Assembly: GCF_014205335.1 (NCBI RefSeq)
Contig: NZ_JACHNH010000001.1
Coordinates: 248,001 to 312,000, forward strand
DNA from: Amorphoplanes digitatis
Lineage (GTDB): Bacteria > Actinomycetota > Actinomycetes > Mycobacteriales > Micromonosporaceae
Direction: 5' to 3'
DNA length: 64,000 nucleotides
In this document: one piece after another, positions 33,807 through 42,037 of the stretch
How the letters are laid out: each line of letters starts with the position of its first letter
Position numbering within the stretch: position 1 is the first letter of the stretch
Notes under the pieces: generated by a model
Database searches by the model: none
What the model was told of the DNA's origin: nothing
Seen by the model: the letters and a program-made list of their open reading frames with translations, nothing else
Program-made: the position numbers and the translations under genes

Positions 33807-36695
33807 GTGTCGGGACGGACCGAGCTGCCGAGTGGGCTGGTGACCTTCATGTTTACGGACATCGAGGGCTCCACGCGGCTCGCCCGGATGCTGGGCGACG
33901 GCTATGGCAGCGTGCTCAACGCGCATCGAGACCTGGTGCGCGCAGCGCTGAGCAATTACGCCGGCGTCGAGCTTTTCACTGAGGGTGATTCCTTCTTCGT
34001 TGCTTTTCGCGACGCGGGGGCCGCCGTCGCGGCGTGCGTCGCTGCGCAGCGTGCACTGGCCGCGTACCCGTGGCCGAGCGCGGACGCGGAACCCCGCGTC
34101 CGCATGGGTCTGCACACCGGCTGGGCCACGCCGATCGGCGACGAGTACGCGAGCGCGGAGGTCCACCGCGCGGCCCGGGTGGCCTCCGCGGCCCACGGTG
34201 GCCAGGTCCTCTGCTCGGAGGCGACGGCCTCCGCCGTCTCCGGCGGCTCACCGGATCCGGGCCCGGGCGACGACGTCCTGGCGGGCGCCGCGCCCGTGAC
34301 CGGCCGCGTGGCCGTCCGGCAGGCCGCGGCAACCCGCGCCACCGCGTCCGGCTGTGCGCTCGCCACCCGCGAATTCCGCGCCGCCGCGGTCGGCCGCGTC
34401 GCGATCGGCCGCGCGAGCACCACCCGCGATCCGCGTGCCGCCACCGCGGCGGCACCGGCACACGGGCACGGCACCGGCGAGGGCGCCGCCCTCGACTGGG
34501 CGGGTCGCGGCGCCGCCGCGCGGGTCGCGCGGATCGTGACCGCCCGGCGCACCGAGACCATCGACCTGCTGGACCTCGGCCCCTTCCGGCTGCGCGGGTT
34601 CGACGACGCCGAGCGGCTGTTCCAGCTCGCCGCCGCCGGCCTGGAGCGCAGCTTCCCCCGCCCCCGCACGCCCTGCGCGCCCGCGCACAACCTGCCGGCC
34701 CCGGTCACCCCGTTCGTCGGGCGCCGGCCGGAGCTGGCCGAGCTGCGCGATCTGGTCGGCCGGCACCGGCTCGTCACCGTCGCCGGTGCGGGTGGCGCCG
34801 GCAAGACCCGGCTGGCGCACGTCGTCGCCGAGGAGCTGCTCACCGCGTACCCGGACGGGGTCTGGGTCGTGGATCTCGCCGGTGAGGGGCACGAGGCGGC
34901 GCTGGCCGCCGCGATGGGTGTCCGGCCCGAGCCGGCCCGGCCGGTGCTCGACACGATCATCGAGCGGTGCGGCGCCGGCCGCACGCTCGTCGTCCTCGAG
35001 ACCTGTGAGGCCCGGCGTCCGGCCGCCATGGAGCTGGTGCAGCGCCTGCTCGCCGGCTGCCCGCGGCTGGACGTGCTGGCCACCTCGCGGGTGCCGCTCG
35101 GCGTGCCCGGCGAGCTGGTCTGGCGGATACCGCCGCTCACGCCGGCCGACGCCTTCACCCTGCTCACCGACCGGACCGACGCCGCGCGCGGCGGCCGGCC
35201 CGGCCAGCAGGACGAGGCCGCCGACCTGGCCCGGATCGCCTCGAAGCTGGACGGCGCGCCGCTGGCCATCGAGCTCGCCGCGGACCGGCTCCGGCTGCTC
35301 TCCCCGGCGCAGCTCGCCGCCCGCCTCGACGATCCGATCGCGGCGCTGGACGCCGGGCGGCTCGGCACCGGGCGGCACGCCAGCCTGACCGGCAACCTGG
35401 ACTGGTCCTACCGCGGGCTCAGCGACGCCGCGGCCGGGCTGCTGCGGCGGCTGGCCGTCTTCGCCGGGCCGGTGGAGCTCGGCACCGTCGAGTGGTCCGG
35501 CGAGGACGCGTTCGGCGCGCTGTCCGAGCTGGCCGACCGCTCGCTTGTCGAGGTCGTCGCCGGACCCCGTTACCGGATGTCCGAGCAGGTCCGGGCGTAC
35601 GCGACCCGCCGGCTCGTCGCGGCGGGGGAGGAGCACGCCGCGAGGGACCGGCACGCCGCCTGGTCGTTGCACACGCTGGAGAGCGTCGCCACCGACACCG
35701 ACGGGCAGCCGCGGACCGTGTCGCTCACCGAGCTCGCGCCCTATGTCGGCGAGTGGCAGGCCGCGCTGCGCTGGTCCGCGACCGGCGGCAGCGTCCGGGC
35801 CGGGCTGCGGCTCGCCGGTGCCCTCGACCCCTGGTGGCGCGAGCACGGCGGGGCCCGGGCCGGCCGGGACCTGCTCTTCCGGCTGTACGGGCGCGCCGAC
35901 GGTGAGCAGGTCGCCCCGGCCGAGCTGGCCTCCGCGTATCTCGTCCACGCCGGGCTCGCCGACGACCCGGAGGAGCGGGTCCGCTTCCTGAACCGGGCCG
36001 AGAAGCTCGCCCGCGAGGCCGACCAGCCCGCCCTGCTCCTGCGCGCGCTGGCCGGCCACCGGATCTCGCTGGTCGGCGCCGGGCGGCTGGCCGAGGCCGA
36101 GCGGGTGTGCCGCGAGGTCATCGCCGCGGCGGAGCGGACCGGCGTGCCGGGCGTTGCGCTGCCCTCGGTCGTGGCGCTCGCCGAGCTGCTCTGGCGGCGC
36201 GACGCGGTCGACGAGGCGGCCGAGCTGCTCGGCGGGGCCCGCCAGCTCGAGGCGGGGCGGCCGCAGGACCGCGGCAGCCGTACCGTCGACTGGCTTCTCG
36301 GCATGGTGGCCCTGCGCCGCGGTGACCTGGTCGCCGCGCACGACCACCTGGTCGTCGCGCTGCGATCGCGGTTGCGGCACGGATTCCGGGGCGCGGCCGC
36401 GGACGCCGTCGCGGCCATCGCGGTCCGCTGCGCGGTCGGCGGCGATCCCACCACCGCGACCGTCCTCTTCGGTGGCGCCGAGTCGGTGCGCGGCGCGCGG
36501 CGGGCCACCCAGTTCGGTGCCTTCTGGTCGGCGCAGCAGGCCGTCCTGCGGCGGGTGCTCGGCGACACCGCCTTCGACGTCGCCTACGCCGACGGCGCGG
36601 CGAACGGGTTCGGCCGGGCGGTCGCTATGGCCCTCGCCGTCGAACACCCCGACCTGGAGTACGGCTCGACCCGCTTCGCGCACGCACCTGGCTGA
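33807..36695 (+). CDS. Class III nucleotidyl cyclase domain - NB-ARC-type ATPase - TPR regulator
   Basis: The 962-residue protein begins with a class III cyclase homology domain: metal Asp18 in FTDIEGST and Asp61 in EGDSFFVAF, and VHRAARVASAAHGGQVL. Between residues 145 and 250 this domain is split by an Ala/Arg/Thr-rich low-complexity insert, after which it resumes with LLDLGPFRLRGFDDAERLFQL. Next is an ATPase with Walker A GAGGAGKTRL (about 327-336) and LVVLETCE in place of the usual LVLDNCEH, then winged-helix and TPR-like helices (550-930). No C-terminal LuxR HTH is present. Start GTG has GGAGG upstream; GTG 33720 is an alternative. Catalytic activity is uncertain. Confidence 0.8.
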   Translation: MSGRTELPSGLVTFMFTDIEGSTRLARMLGDGYGSVLNAHRDLVRAALSNYAGVELFTEGDSFFVAFRDAGAAVAACVAAQRALAAYPWPSADAEPRVRMGLHTGWATPIGDEYASAEVHRAARVASAAHGGQVLCSEATASAVSGGSPDPGPGDDVLAGAAPVTGRVAVRQAAATRATASGCALATREFRAAAVGRVAIGRASTTRDPRAATAAAPAHGHGTGEGAALDWAGRGAAARVARIVTARRTETIDLLDLGPFRLRGFDDAERLFQLAAAGLERSFPRPRTPCAPAHNLPAPVTPFVGRRPELAELRDLVGRHRLVTVAGAGGAGKTRLAHVVAEELLTAYPDGVWVVDLAGEGHEAALAAAMGVRPEPARPVLDTIIERCGAGRTLVVLETCEARRPAAMELVQRLLAGCPRLDVLATSRVPLGVPGELVWRIPPLTPADAFTLLTDRTDAARGGRPGQQDEAADLARIASKLDGAPLAIELAADRLRLLSPAQLAARLDDPIAALDAGRLGTGRHASLTGNLDWSYRGLSDAAAGLLRRLAVFAGPVELGTVEWSGEDAFGALSELADRSLVEVVAGPRYRMSEQVRAYATRRLVAAGEEHAARDRHAAWSLHTLESVATDTDGQPRTVSLTELAPYVGEWQAALRWSATGGSVRAGLRLAGALDPWWREHGGARAGRDLLFRLYGRADGEQVAPAELASAYLVHAGLADDPEERVRFLNRAEKLAREADQPALLLRALAGHRISLVGAGRLAEAERVCREVIAAAERTGVPGVALPSVVALAELLWRRDAVDEAAELLGGARQLEAGRPQDRGSRTVDWLLGMVALRRGDLVAAHDHLVVALRSRLRHGFRGAAADAVAAIAVRCAVGGDPTTATVLFGGAESVRGARRATQFGAFWSAQQAVLRRVLGDTAFDVAYADGAANGFGRAVAMALAVEHPDLEYGSTRFAHAPG

Positions 36696-36698
36696 CGG

Positions 36699-36732
36699 GA
36701 ACGGGCCCCGGTGGTGGATCCGGGGCCCGTTC
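36699..36732. terminator. Bidirectional terminator
   Basis: A perfect 13-bp stem GAACGGGCCCCGG with an 8-base loop lies between the convergent cyclase-regulator and phospholipase genes. Confidence 0.8.
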
Positions 36733-36753
36733 ACTGCCTGCCGATGGTCGGAG

Positions 36754-37260
36754 CTACTTCTCGATCAGCGCCCGGGCGCGGTCGATGTCGGACGGGTTGA
36801 CGGCCTCGAGCGATCCGAAGACGCTCACCGCCTGGTAGTACGTCCACGCGAGGCTCAGGCACGCGGGCCGCACCACGGAGTTGTACGTGGCGCATTTGCG
36901 CTTGAGGTCGGCGTAGAACATGTTGTCCACCCGCGCCTTGTTGGCGGGGAAGGCGCCGATGGCCTTGTAGTTGCGGTACCCGAAGTCGTGGTGCCAGCAG
37001 GAGAGCTCGAAGTCGAAGCCCAGCGGGTTGTCCGGGCTGGACGAGCAGTAGTCGGTGGACCAGTCGAAGCCGTAGCTCGCCCACGGTGCGCGGTCGAGCC
37101 GGGCGCTGTTCCAGGCGTTGGTGCTGGCCGCGGTGGTCTGCGTCCATCCGGACAGGACGGACGCCTTGCTCTCCGTGGCGGCGGTCGCCGCGACGGAGGG
37201 TGCGAGGAGGGCGAAGGCTGAGATCAGTATGACGAGGAAGCGGCGGACGAACCGGTTCAT
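36754..37260 (-). CDS. Secreted prokaryotic phospholipase A2
   Basis: The 168-residue product has a signal peptide (RFVRRFLVILISAFALLAPSVAATA) and a prokaryotic PLA2 domain. The catalytic His-Asp pair is in CWHHDFGYRNYK, with conserved Cys (DYCSS, CWHH, KCAT, ACLS) fitting two disulfides. It hydrolyses sn-2 esters of phospholipids outside the cell using calcium. GGAGG lies 5 bases before ATG 37260; ATG 37263 is adjacent. It is divergent from the potassium channel unit. Confidence 0.88.
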   Translation of the reverse strand: MNRFVRRFLVILISAFALLAPSVAATAATESKASVLSGWTQTTAASTNAWNSARLDRAPWASYGFDWSTDYCSSSPDNPLGFDFELSCWHHDFGYRNYKAIGAFPANKARVDNMFYADLKRKCATYNSVVRPACLSLAWTYYQAVSVFGSLEAVNPSDIDRARALIEK

Positions 37261-37430
37261 CATTACCTCCAGCGGTAGGCCGCCAGTCTTCGAGCCCAAG
37301 GTTGCGGCATACAAGCAGGTCGATGGACTTTTCCTTAACGGTGACTCAAGTTACTAACCAGTATTCCGTAACAGGTCTGTCATGTGATGTTCTAAAGAGC
37401 GGTGTTGTTCAAGGCCGCTAAGGTATGAAC

Positions 37431-37451
37431 GTGCAGACGGCCGTCCAGTGA
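37431..37451 (+). CDS. Possible leaderless 6-codon upstream reading frame (VQTAVQ) coupled to the channel gene
   Basis: TAAGGT (37419-37424) lies exactly 12 bases before GTG 37431, the spacing seen at other leaderless starts in this window. The frame GTG CAG ACG GCC GTC CAG TGA ends with a stop that overlaps the GTG start of the channel gene (GTGA at 37448-37451). The channel start has no ribosome-binding site, so translation could depend on reinitiation after this peptide. Inferred only from sequence geometry. Confidence 0.4.
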   Translation: MQTAVQ

Positions 37452-38464
37452 TTCGACTACCGCTGGTCCGACAGGGACCCCTGCGTGCGCTCGCCATCCG
37501 GCTCGCCGCCGCCATCACCCTCGTTTTGCTCACCGTCGGCGTCATCTACCTCGACCGCGACGGCTACCGGGACGTCAACGGGGACGGGCTGACGCTGCTC
37601 GACTGCTTCTACTACGCGGTCGTCTCGCTCTCCACGACCGGCTACGGCGACATCACGCCCGTGACGCCGGACGCCCGGCTCATGAACATTGTGTTCATCA
37701 CACCGGCCCGCGTGCTCTTCCTGATCATCCTCGTCGGCACGACCCTGGAAGTGCTGACGGACCAGTACCGGAACAGCCTCAGGGTCACCCGGTGGAGGCG
37801 AAAATTGAAGGACCACGTCATCGTCTGCGGCTACGGGACCAAGGGCCGGGCCGCGGTCAGCGCGCTGCTGGAGACCGGCTACGACAAGTCCCGCATCATC
37901 ATCGTGGAGGGCCGTGACGCCGCGCTGCGCCAGGCCGCCGCGAACGGCCTGGTCGCGATCGAGGGCAACGCCACCCGCTCGGCCGTGCTCGAGGAGGCCG
38001 ACGTCAGGAAGGCCAAGGCGGTCATCATCGCCACCGACACCGACGAGGCGTCCGTGCTCATCAGCCTGACCGTGCGGCAGCTGACCGCCGGTCAGGTCCG
38101 GATCATCGCGGCGGTCCGGGAACAGGAGAACGCCGCCCTGCTCAAGCAGAGCGGCGCACACCACGTCATCGTGTCGTCCTCGACGGCCGGCCGGCTACTG
38201 GGCCTGACCACCACCACGCCGCCGCTGATCGACGTCGTCGAGGACCTGCTCACGCCGGGCCAGGGCATGGCGCTGGCGATGCGCTCCGCCGAGCGGGCGG
38301 AGGTCGGCCGCAACCCCCGCGAGCTACAGACCCTCGTCGTGGCCCTGATCCGGCGCGGCAAGGTGGTGCCGCTCGGCGGCGAGCAGTCCATGACCATCGA
38401 GACCGGCGACATGCTCGTCTACATCCGCGACGAGGAACACCGCGGCGTCGACCTGCCGGTCTAG
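37448..38464 (+). CDS. Potassium channel with RCK (TrkA-N/TrkA-C) domains
   Basis: The 338-residue protein has two membrane helices around a pore with selectivity filter STTGYGDITP (about residue 62), then an RCK domain starting HVIVCGYGTKGRAAVSALL (NAD-type GxGxxG, about 122) and a TrkA-C domain (about 260-335). It is a 2-TM ligand-gated K+ channel like MthK/Kch. A charged DRDGYRDVNGDG loop between helix 1 and the pore is external. No SD precedes the GTG; see the overlapping upstream frame. It ends 5 bases before the convergent korB stop. Confidence 0.9.
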   Translation: MIRLPLVRQGPLRALAIRLAAAITLVLLTVGVIYLDRDGYRDVNGDGLTLLDCFYYAVVSLSTTGYGDITPVTPDARLMNIVFITPARVLFLIILVGTTLEVLTDQYRNSLRVTRWRRKLKDHVIVCGYGTKGRAAVSALLETGYDKSRIIIVEGRDAALRQAAANGLVAIEGNATRSAVLEEADVRKAKAVIIATDTDEASVLISLTVRQLTAGQVRIIAAVREQENAALLKQSGAHHVIVSSSTAGRLLGLTTTTPPLIDVVEDLLTPGQGMALAMRSAERAEVGRNPRELQTLVVALIRRGKVVPLGGEQSMTIETGDMLVYIRDEEHRGVDLPV

Positions 38465-38469
38465 GACCC

Positions 38470-39531
38470 CTACAGGATCGTCCAGGTGTCGCCGGCGTTC
38501 AGCAGCTCGCCGAGCATCTGGTCGGGCGTCCCGGTGACCTGGGCCTTGGCGTCCTCGAGCTGCTTCTGGATCAGCTCGTCGTAGGACGGGCGCTGGACGT
38601 TGCGGAACACGCCGATCGGGGTCGTGCCCAGGTCCGATCCGGACAGCCGGCTCAGCGCGAACGCGTAGGCCGGGTCGTCGACCGTCGCGTCGTGCACCAC
38701 CGGCGTCTCGCCGCCGAGGTCGGCGCTGTCGCGCACCGACAGGCCGAAGCCGCCGGCCGGGTGCACGACCGAGAACTGGCCCTGCGCGCCGAAGGTGATC
38801 GGCTGGCCGTGCTCCAGGCGGATCAGGTGGTCGTCGCGGGTGTCCGAGTCCTTGAGCAGCTCGAAGGCGCCGTCGTTGAAGATGTTGCAGTTCTGGTAGA
38901 TCTCCACGAAGGCCGAGCCCTCGTGCTCCGCGGCCGCCCGCAGCACCGACTGGAGGTGCTTGCGGTCCGAGTCGATCGTGCGTCCCACGAACGTCGCCTC
39001 GGCGCCGAGCGCCAGCGACAGCGGGTTGAACGGCGAGTCCGCCGAGCCCGCCGGCGTCGACTTGGTGATCTTGCCGAGCTCGGAGGTCGGCGAGTACTGG
39101 CCCTTGGTCAGGCCGTAGATCCGGTTGTTGAACAGCAGGATCTTGAGGTTGACGTTGCGGCGCAGTGCGTGGATCAGGTGGTTGCCGCCGATCGAGAGCG
39201 CGTCTCCGTCGCCGGTGACGACCCAGACCGACAGGTCGGGGCGGGACGCGGACAGCCCGGTCGCGATCGCCGGCGCGCGGCCGTGGATCGAGTGCATCCC
39301 GTAGGTGTTCATGTAGTACGGGAAGCGCGAGGAGCAGCCGATGCCGGACACGAAGACCGTGTTCTCCCGGGGGATGCCCAGCTCCGGCATGAACTGCTGC
39401 ACCGCCGCCAGGATCGCGTAGTCACCGCAGCCGGGGCACCAGCGGACCTCCTGGTCGGACTTGAAGTCCTTGGCGGTGAGCTGCACCGGGGTGAGCCCCA
39501 GGTTGCGGTGGTTCAGGGTCGGGCTAGCCAT
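38470..39531 (-). CDS. korB: 2-oxoglutarate:ferredoxin oxidoreductase subunit beta
   Basis: KorB carries thiamine diphosphate and a 4Fe-4S cluster. The 353-residue protein has WCPGCGDYAIL (cluster/TPP Cys), GIGCSSR, and the TPP motif GDGDALSIGGNH...NN (about residues 110-140). With KorA it converts 2-oxoglutarate and CoA to succinyl-CoA with reduced ferredoxin, as an alternative TCA step. ATG 39531 overlaps the korA stop by 8 bases, so the subunits are coupled. The C-terminus has the usual LEDAKAQVTG tail. Confidence 0.94.
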   Translation of the reverse strand: MASPTLNHRNLGLTPVQLTAKDFKSDQEVRWCPGCGDYAILAAVQQFMPELGIPRENTVFVSGIGCSSRFPYYMNTYGMHSIHGRAPAIATGLSASRPDLSVWVVTGDGDALSIGGNHLIHALRRNVNLKILLFNNRIYGLTKGQYSPTSELGKITKSTPAGSADSPFNPLSLALGAEATFVGRTIDSDRKHLQSVLRAAAEHEGSAFVEIYQNCNIFNDGAFELLKDSDTRDDHLIRLEHGQPITFGAQGQFSVVHPAGGFGLSVRDSADLGGETPVVHDATVDDPAYAFALSRLSGSDLGTTPIGVFRNVQRPSYDELIQKQLEDAKAQVTGTPDQMLGELLNAGDTWTIL

Positions 39532-41377
39532 TCTTGACCACGTCCTCAAGCATGTTCTCCAGCGTCGCGGCCGTGAAAGGCAGGCCGCTGACCTGGTTGA
39601 AGGGAACCGCGTCGACCAGGTACCTGGCCCGGATGACGTGGGCGAGCTGGCCCAGGTTCATCTCCGGGATGATCACCTTGTCGTATGCCTTGAGCACCTC
39701 GCCCAGGTTGGCCGGCAGCGGCGACAGGTGCCGCAGGTGCGCCTGCGCGATCGGCAGGCCGCGCTGGCGCAGCGACCGGCAGGCGGCGCCGATCGGGCCG
39801 TAGGTGGAGCCCCAGCCCAGCACGAGCACGCGGGCGACCTCGTCCGGGTCCTCGATCTCGACGTCCGGCACCGGGATCGACTCGATGCGCTCCGCCCGGA
39901 TCCGGACCATGAGCTCGTGGTTGGCCGGGTCGTACGAGATGTCGCCGGTCTTGTCGGCCTTCTCCAGGCCGCCGATCCGGTGCTCAAGGCCCGGCGTGCC
40001 CGGGATCGCCCACGGCCGCGCCAGGGTCTCCGGGTCGCGCAGGTACGGCAGAAAGCGCCCGTCCTCACCGTTCGGCTCGGTGGTGAAGTCGACCGAGATG
40101 TCCGGCAGGTCGTAGACGTCGGGCAGCAGCCACGGCTCGGAGCCGTTGGCCACGTAGTTGTCCGACAGCAGGATCACCGGGGTGCGGTACTTCAGGGCGA
40201 TCCGGGCCGCCTCGATCGCGGCGTGGAAGCAGTCCGACGGCGACCTCGGTGCGATCACCGCGAGCGGCGCCTCGCCGTGCCGGCCGTAGAGCGCCATGTT
40301 GAGGTCGGCCTGCTCGGTCTTTGTCGGCATGCCCGTCGACGGGCCGGCCCGCTGCACGTCGATGATGACCAGCGGGAGCTCGAGCGCGATCGCCAGCGAG
40401 ATCGTCTCGCCCTTGAGCGCGACGCCGGGGCCCGAGGTAGTGGTGACGCCGAGCGCGCCGCCGTACGCGGCGCCGACGGCCGCGCCGATCGCGGCGATCT
40501 CGTCCTCGGCCTGCATCGTGGTGATGCCGAACCGCTTGTGCTTCGACAGCTCGTGCAGGATGTCCGACGCCGGGGTGATCGGGTAGGCGCCCAGGAAGAC
40601 CGGCAGCTTCGCGCGCACGCCCGCGGCGACCAGGCCCAGCGCCAGCGCGGCGTTGCCGGTGATGTTGCGGTAGGTGCCCGGCAGCATCTTGGCCGGCTTG
40701 ACCTCGTAGCGCACCGAGAAGTCCTCGGTCGTCTCGCCGAAGTTCCAGCCCGCGTTGAAGGCCGCCTTGTTCGCCGCGACCAGGTCCGGGCGCTTGGCGA
40801 ACTTGCGCTCCAGGAACCGGATCGTCGACTCGAACGGGCGCGAGTACATCCAGCTCAGCAGGCCGAGGGCGAACATGTTCTTGGCGCGCTCGGCGTCCTT
40901 CTTCGCCACGCCCAGCTCGGCGAGTGCCCCGATGGTCATCGAGGTCAGCGCCACCGGGTGCAGGGCGTAGTCGTCCAGCGAGCCGTCCTCGAGCGGGCTC
41001 ACCGGGTAGCCGACCTTGGTCAGGTTGCGCCGGGTGAACTCGTCGGTGTTCACGATGATGTCCGCGCCGGTCGGCAGGTCGGCCAGGTTCGCCTTCAGGG
41101 CCGCCGGGTTCATCGCCACCAGCACGTTCGGCGAGTCGCCCGGCGTGAGGATGTCGTAATCGGCGAAGTGCACCTGAAAGCTCGAGACGCCCGGCAGGGT
41201 GCCCGCTGGTGCCCGGATCTCGGCCGGGAAGTTGGGCAACGTCGAGATGTCGTTGCCCAGCTGGGCGGTCTCGGACGTAAACCGGTCGCCGGTGAGCTGC
41301 ATACCGTCACCAGAGTCGCCGGCGAACCGGATGACCACGCGATCGAGCTGCTCGACACGCTTCGCGGGAACGGCCAC
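39524..41377 (-). CDS. korA: 2-oxoglutarate:ferredoxin oxidoreductase subunit alpha
   Basis: This 617-residue subunit fuses the gamma domain (about 1-190: VVIRFAGDSGDGMQLTG, IIVNTDEFTRRNL) with the alpha domain (about 210-600: GNAALALGLVAAGVR, YPITPASDILHEL, EDEIAAIGAAVGAAYGG, TSGPGVALKGE). This is the oxygen-tolerant actinobacterial KorA layout. The GTG has AGGAGG seven bases upstream. It is first in the korAB operon; 142 bases upstream lies a palindrome resembling an iron-regulator box. Confidence 0.94.
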   Translation of the reverse strand: MAVPAKRVEQLDRVVIRFAGDSGDGMQLTGDRFTSETAQLGNDISTLPNFPAEIRAPAGTLPGVSSFQVHFADYDILTPGDSPNVLVAMNPAALKANLADLPTGADIIVNTDEFTRRNLTKVGYPVSPLEDGSLDDYALHPVALTSMTIGALAELGVAKKDAERAKNMFALGLLSWMYSRPFESTIRFLERKFAKRPDLVAANKAAFNAGWNFGETTEDFSVRYEVKPAKMLPGTYRNITGNAALALGLVAAGVRAKLPVFLGAYPITPASDILHELSKHKRFGITTMQAEDEIAAIGAAVGAAYGGALGVTTTSGPGVALKGETISLAIALELPLVIIDVQRAGPSTGMPTKTEQADLNMALYGRHGEAPLAVIAPRSPSDCFHAAIEAARIALKYRTPVILLSDNYVANGSEPWLLPDVYDLPDISVDFTTEPNGEDGRFLPYLRDPETLARPWAIPGTPGLEHRIGGLEKADKTGDISYDPANHELMVRIRAERIESIPVPDVEIEDPDEVARVLVLGWGSTYGPIGAACRSLRQRGLPIAQAHLRHLSPLPANLGEVLKAYDKVIIPEMNLGQLAHVIRARYLVDAVPFNQVSGLPFTAATLENMLEDVVKNG

Positions 41378-41518
41378 GTTCCAACCTCCTGAGGGAGCCG
41401 GCCGGCGGGTACGCACGTCGATGAGCCGGCCCGCAATAGTCACTTCCAGCCTACGTCGGCGCTCCTTACCACTGCGGGTACGGGCGCTTGTCCGACTTCA
41501 GACCGTTGACCACAGTAG

Positions 41519-41537
41519 CCAGGCAAGGCTTGCCTGG
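41519..41537. promoter_or_regulatory. 19-bp palindrome resembling a DtxR/IdeR iron box, between korA and nuoA
   Basis: CCAGGCAAGGCTTGCCTGG is a perfect 9-1-9 palindrome. It matches the DtxR/IdeR 19-bp consensus at 11 positions, including the whole core AGGnnAGGCTnnCCT; the outer TT/AA are CC/GG. It lies just upstream of the -35 region of nuoA. Iron control of these Fe-S respiratory genes is inferred. Confidence 0.5.
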
Positions 41538-41576
41538 GCCAACCGAGTCCACCCTTCGGTTCGCTAGGCTGCGCCC

Positions 41577-41954
41577 GTGGACGGGTATTTGGGTTCGTAC
41601 GCGACGCTCGGGCTGCTCCTGGGCGCCGGTGTGCTCGTCTTCGTCGGAGCGTTCGGCGCGAACAGGCTGCTCAGGCCCGCTAACCCGGCCGAGCCGGCGG
41701 GTAAGCGCACGACCTACGAGAGCGGCGTCGACCCGGTCGGCGGTGACTGGGCGCAGGCGAAGATTCGTTATTATGTCTATGCGTACCTTTATGTGCTCTT
41801 CGCCGTCGAGGCCGTGTTTCTCTTCCCGTGGGCGGTCGTCTTCGACCGGCCCGGCTTCGGCCTGGTGACGGCCGTCGAGATGGCCGTCTTCGTGGCGGTT
41901 CTGGCGCTGGGCATCGCCTATGCCTGGCGCAAGAAGATCCTTACCTGGACCTGA
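41577..41954 (+). CDS. nuoA: NADH-quinone oxidoreductase subunit A, solitary copy
   Basis: The 125-residue protein has three membrane helices and the NuoA signature TYESGVDPVGGDWAQAKIRYYVYAYLYVLFAVEAVFL region (residues 42-78, quinone-site loop and helix 2). NuoA is a membrane subunit of complex I. No other nuo gene is adjacent, which is odd; in other actinomycetes a partial second nuo cluster lies near korAB. TAGGCT (41565-41570) lies exactly 12 bases before the GTG, so it is probably leaderless. It may assemble with a complex encoded elsewhere. Confidence 0.88.
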   Translation: MDGYLGSYATLGLLLGAGVLVFVGAFGANRLLRPANPAEPAGKRTTYESGVDPVGGDWAQAKIRYYVYAYLYVLFAVEAVFLFPWAVVFDRPGFGLVTAVEMAVFVAVLALGIAYAWRKKILTWT

Positions 41955-41976
41955 CGCCCCTCGATCGAGCGGGGCG
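41955..41976 (+). terminator. Hairpin after nuoA
   Basis: CGCCCC and GGGGCG flank TCGATCGA with a one-base bulge, right after the stop codon. The stem is imperfect, so this is moderate support. Confidence 0.4.
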
Positions 41977-42037
41977 ATCGCCCGCCTGCGGGGTGGCGGG
42001 CTCGCCACGCCGCAGCGGTCGTGCCACGATCGTGCCC

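Noticed and set aside
34248..36734. Open frame of over 800 codons antisense to the cyclase regulator
   Set aside because: Composition is dominated by Arg, Gly, Pro and Asp, there are no motifs, and the sense gene has clear domains, so it is a shadow frame.
37320..37400. AT-richer segment between phospholipase and channel as a foreign insertion
   Set aside because: It is only about 80 bases and fits a divergent promoter region. The short GTTAC/GTAAC arms are too small to call a site.
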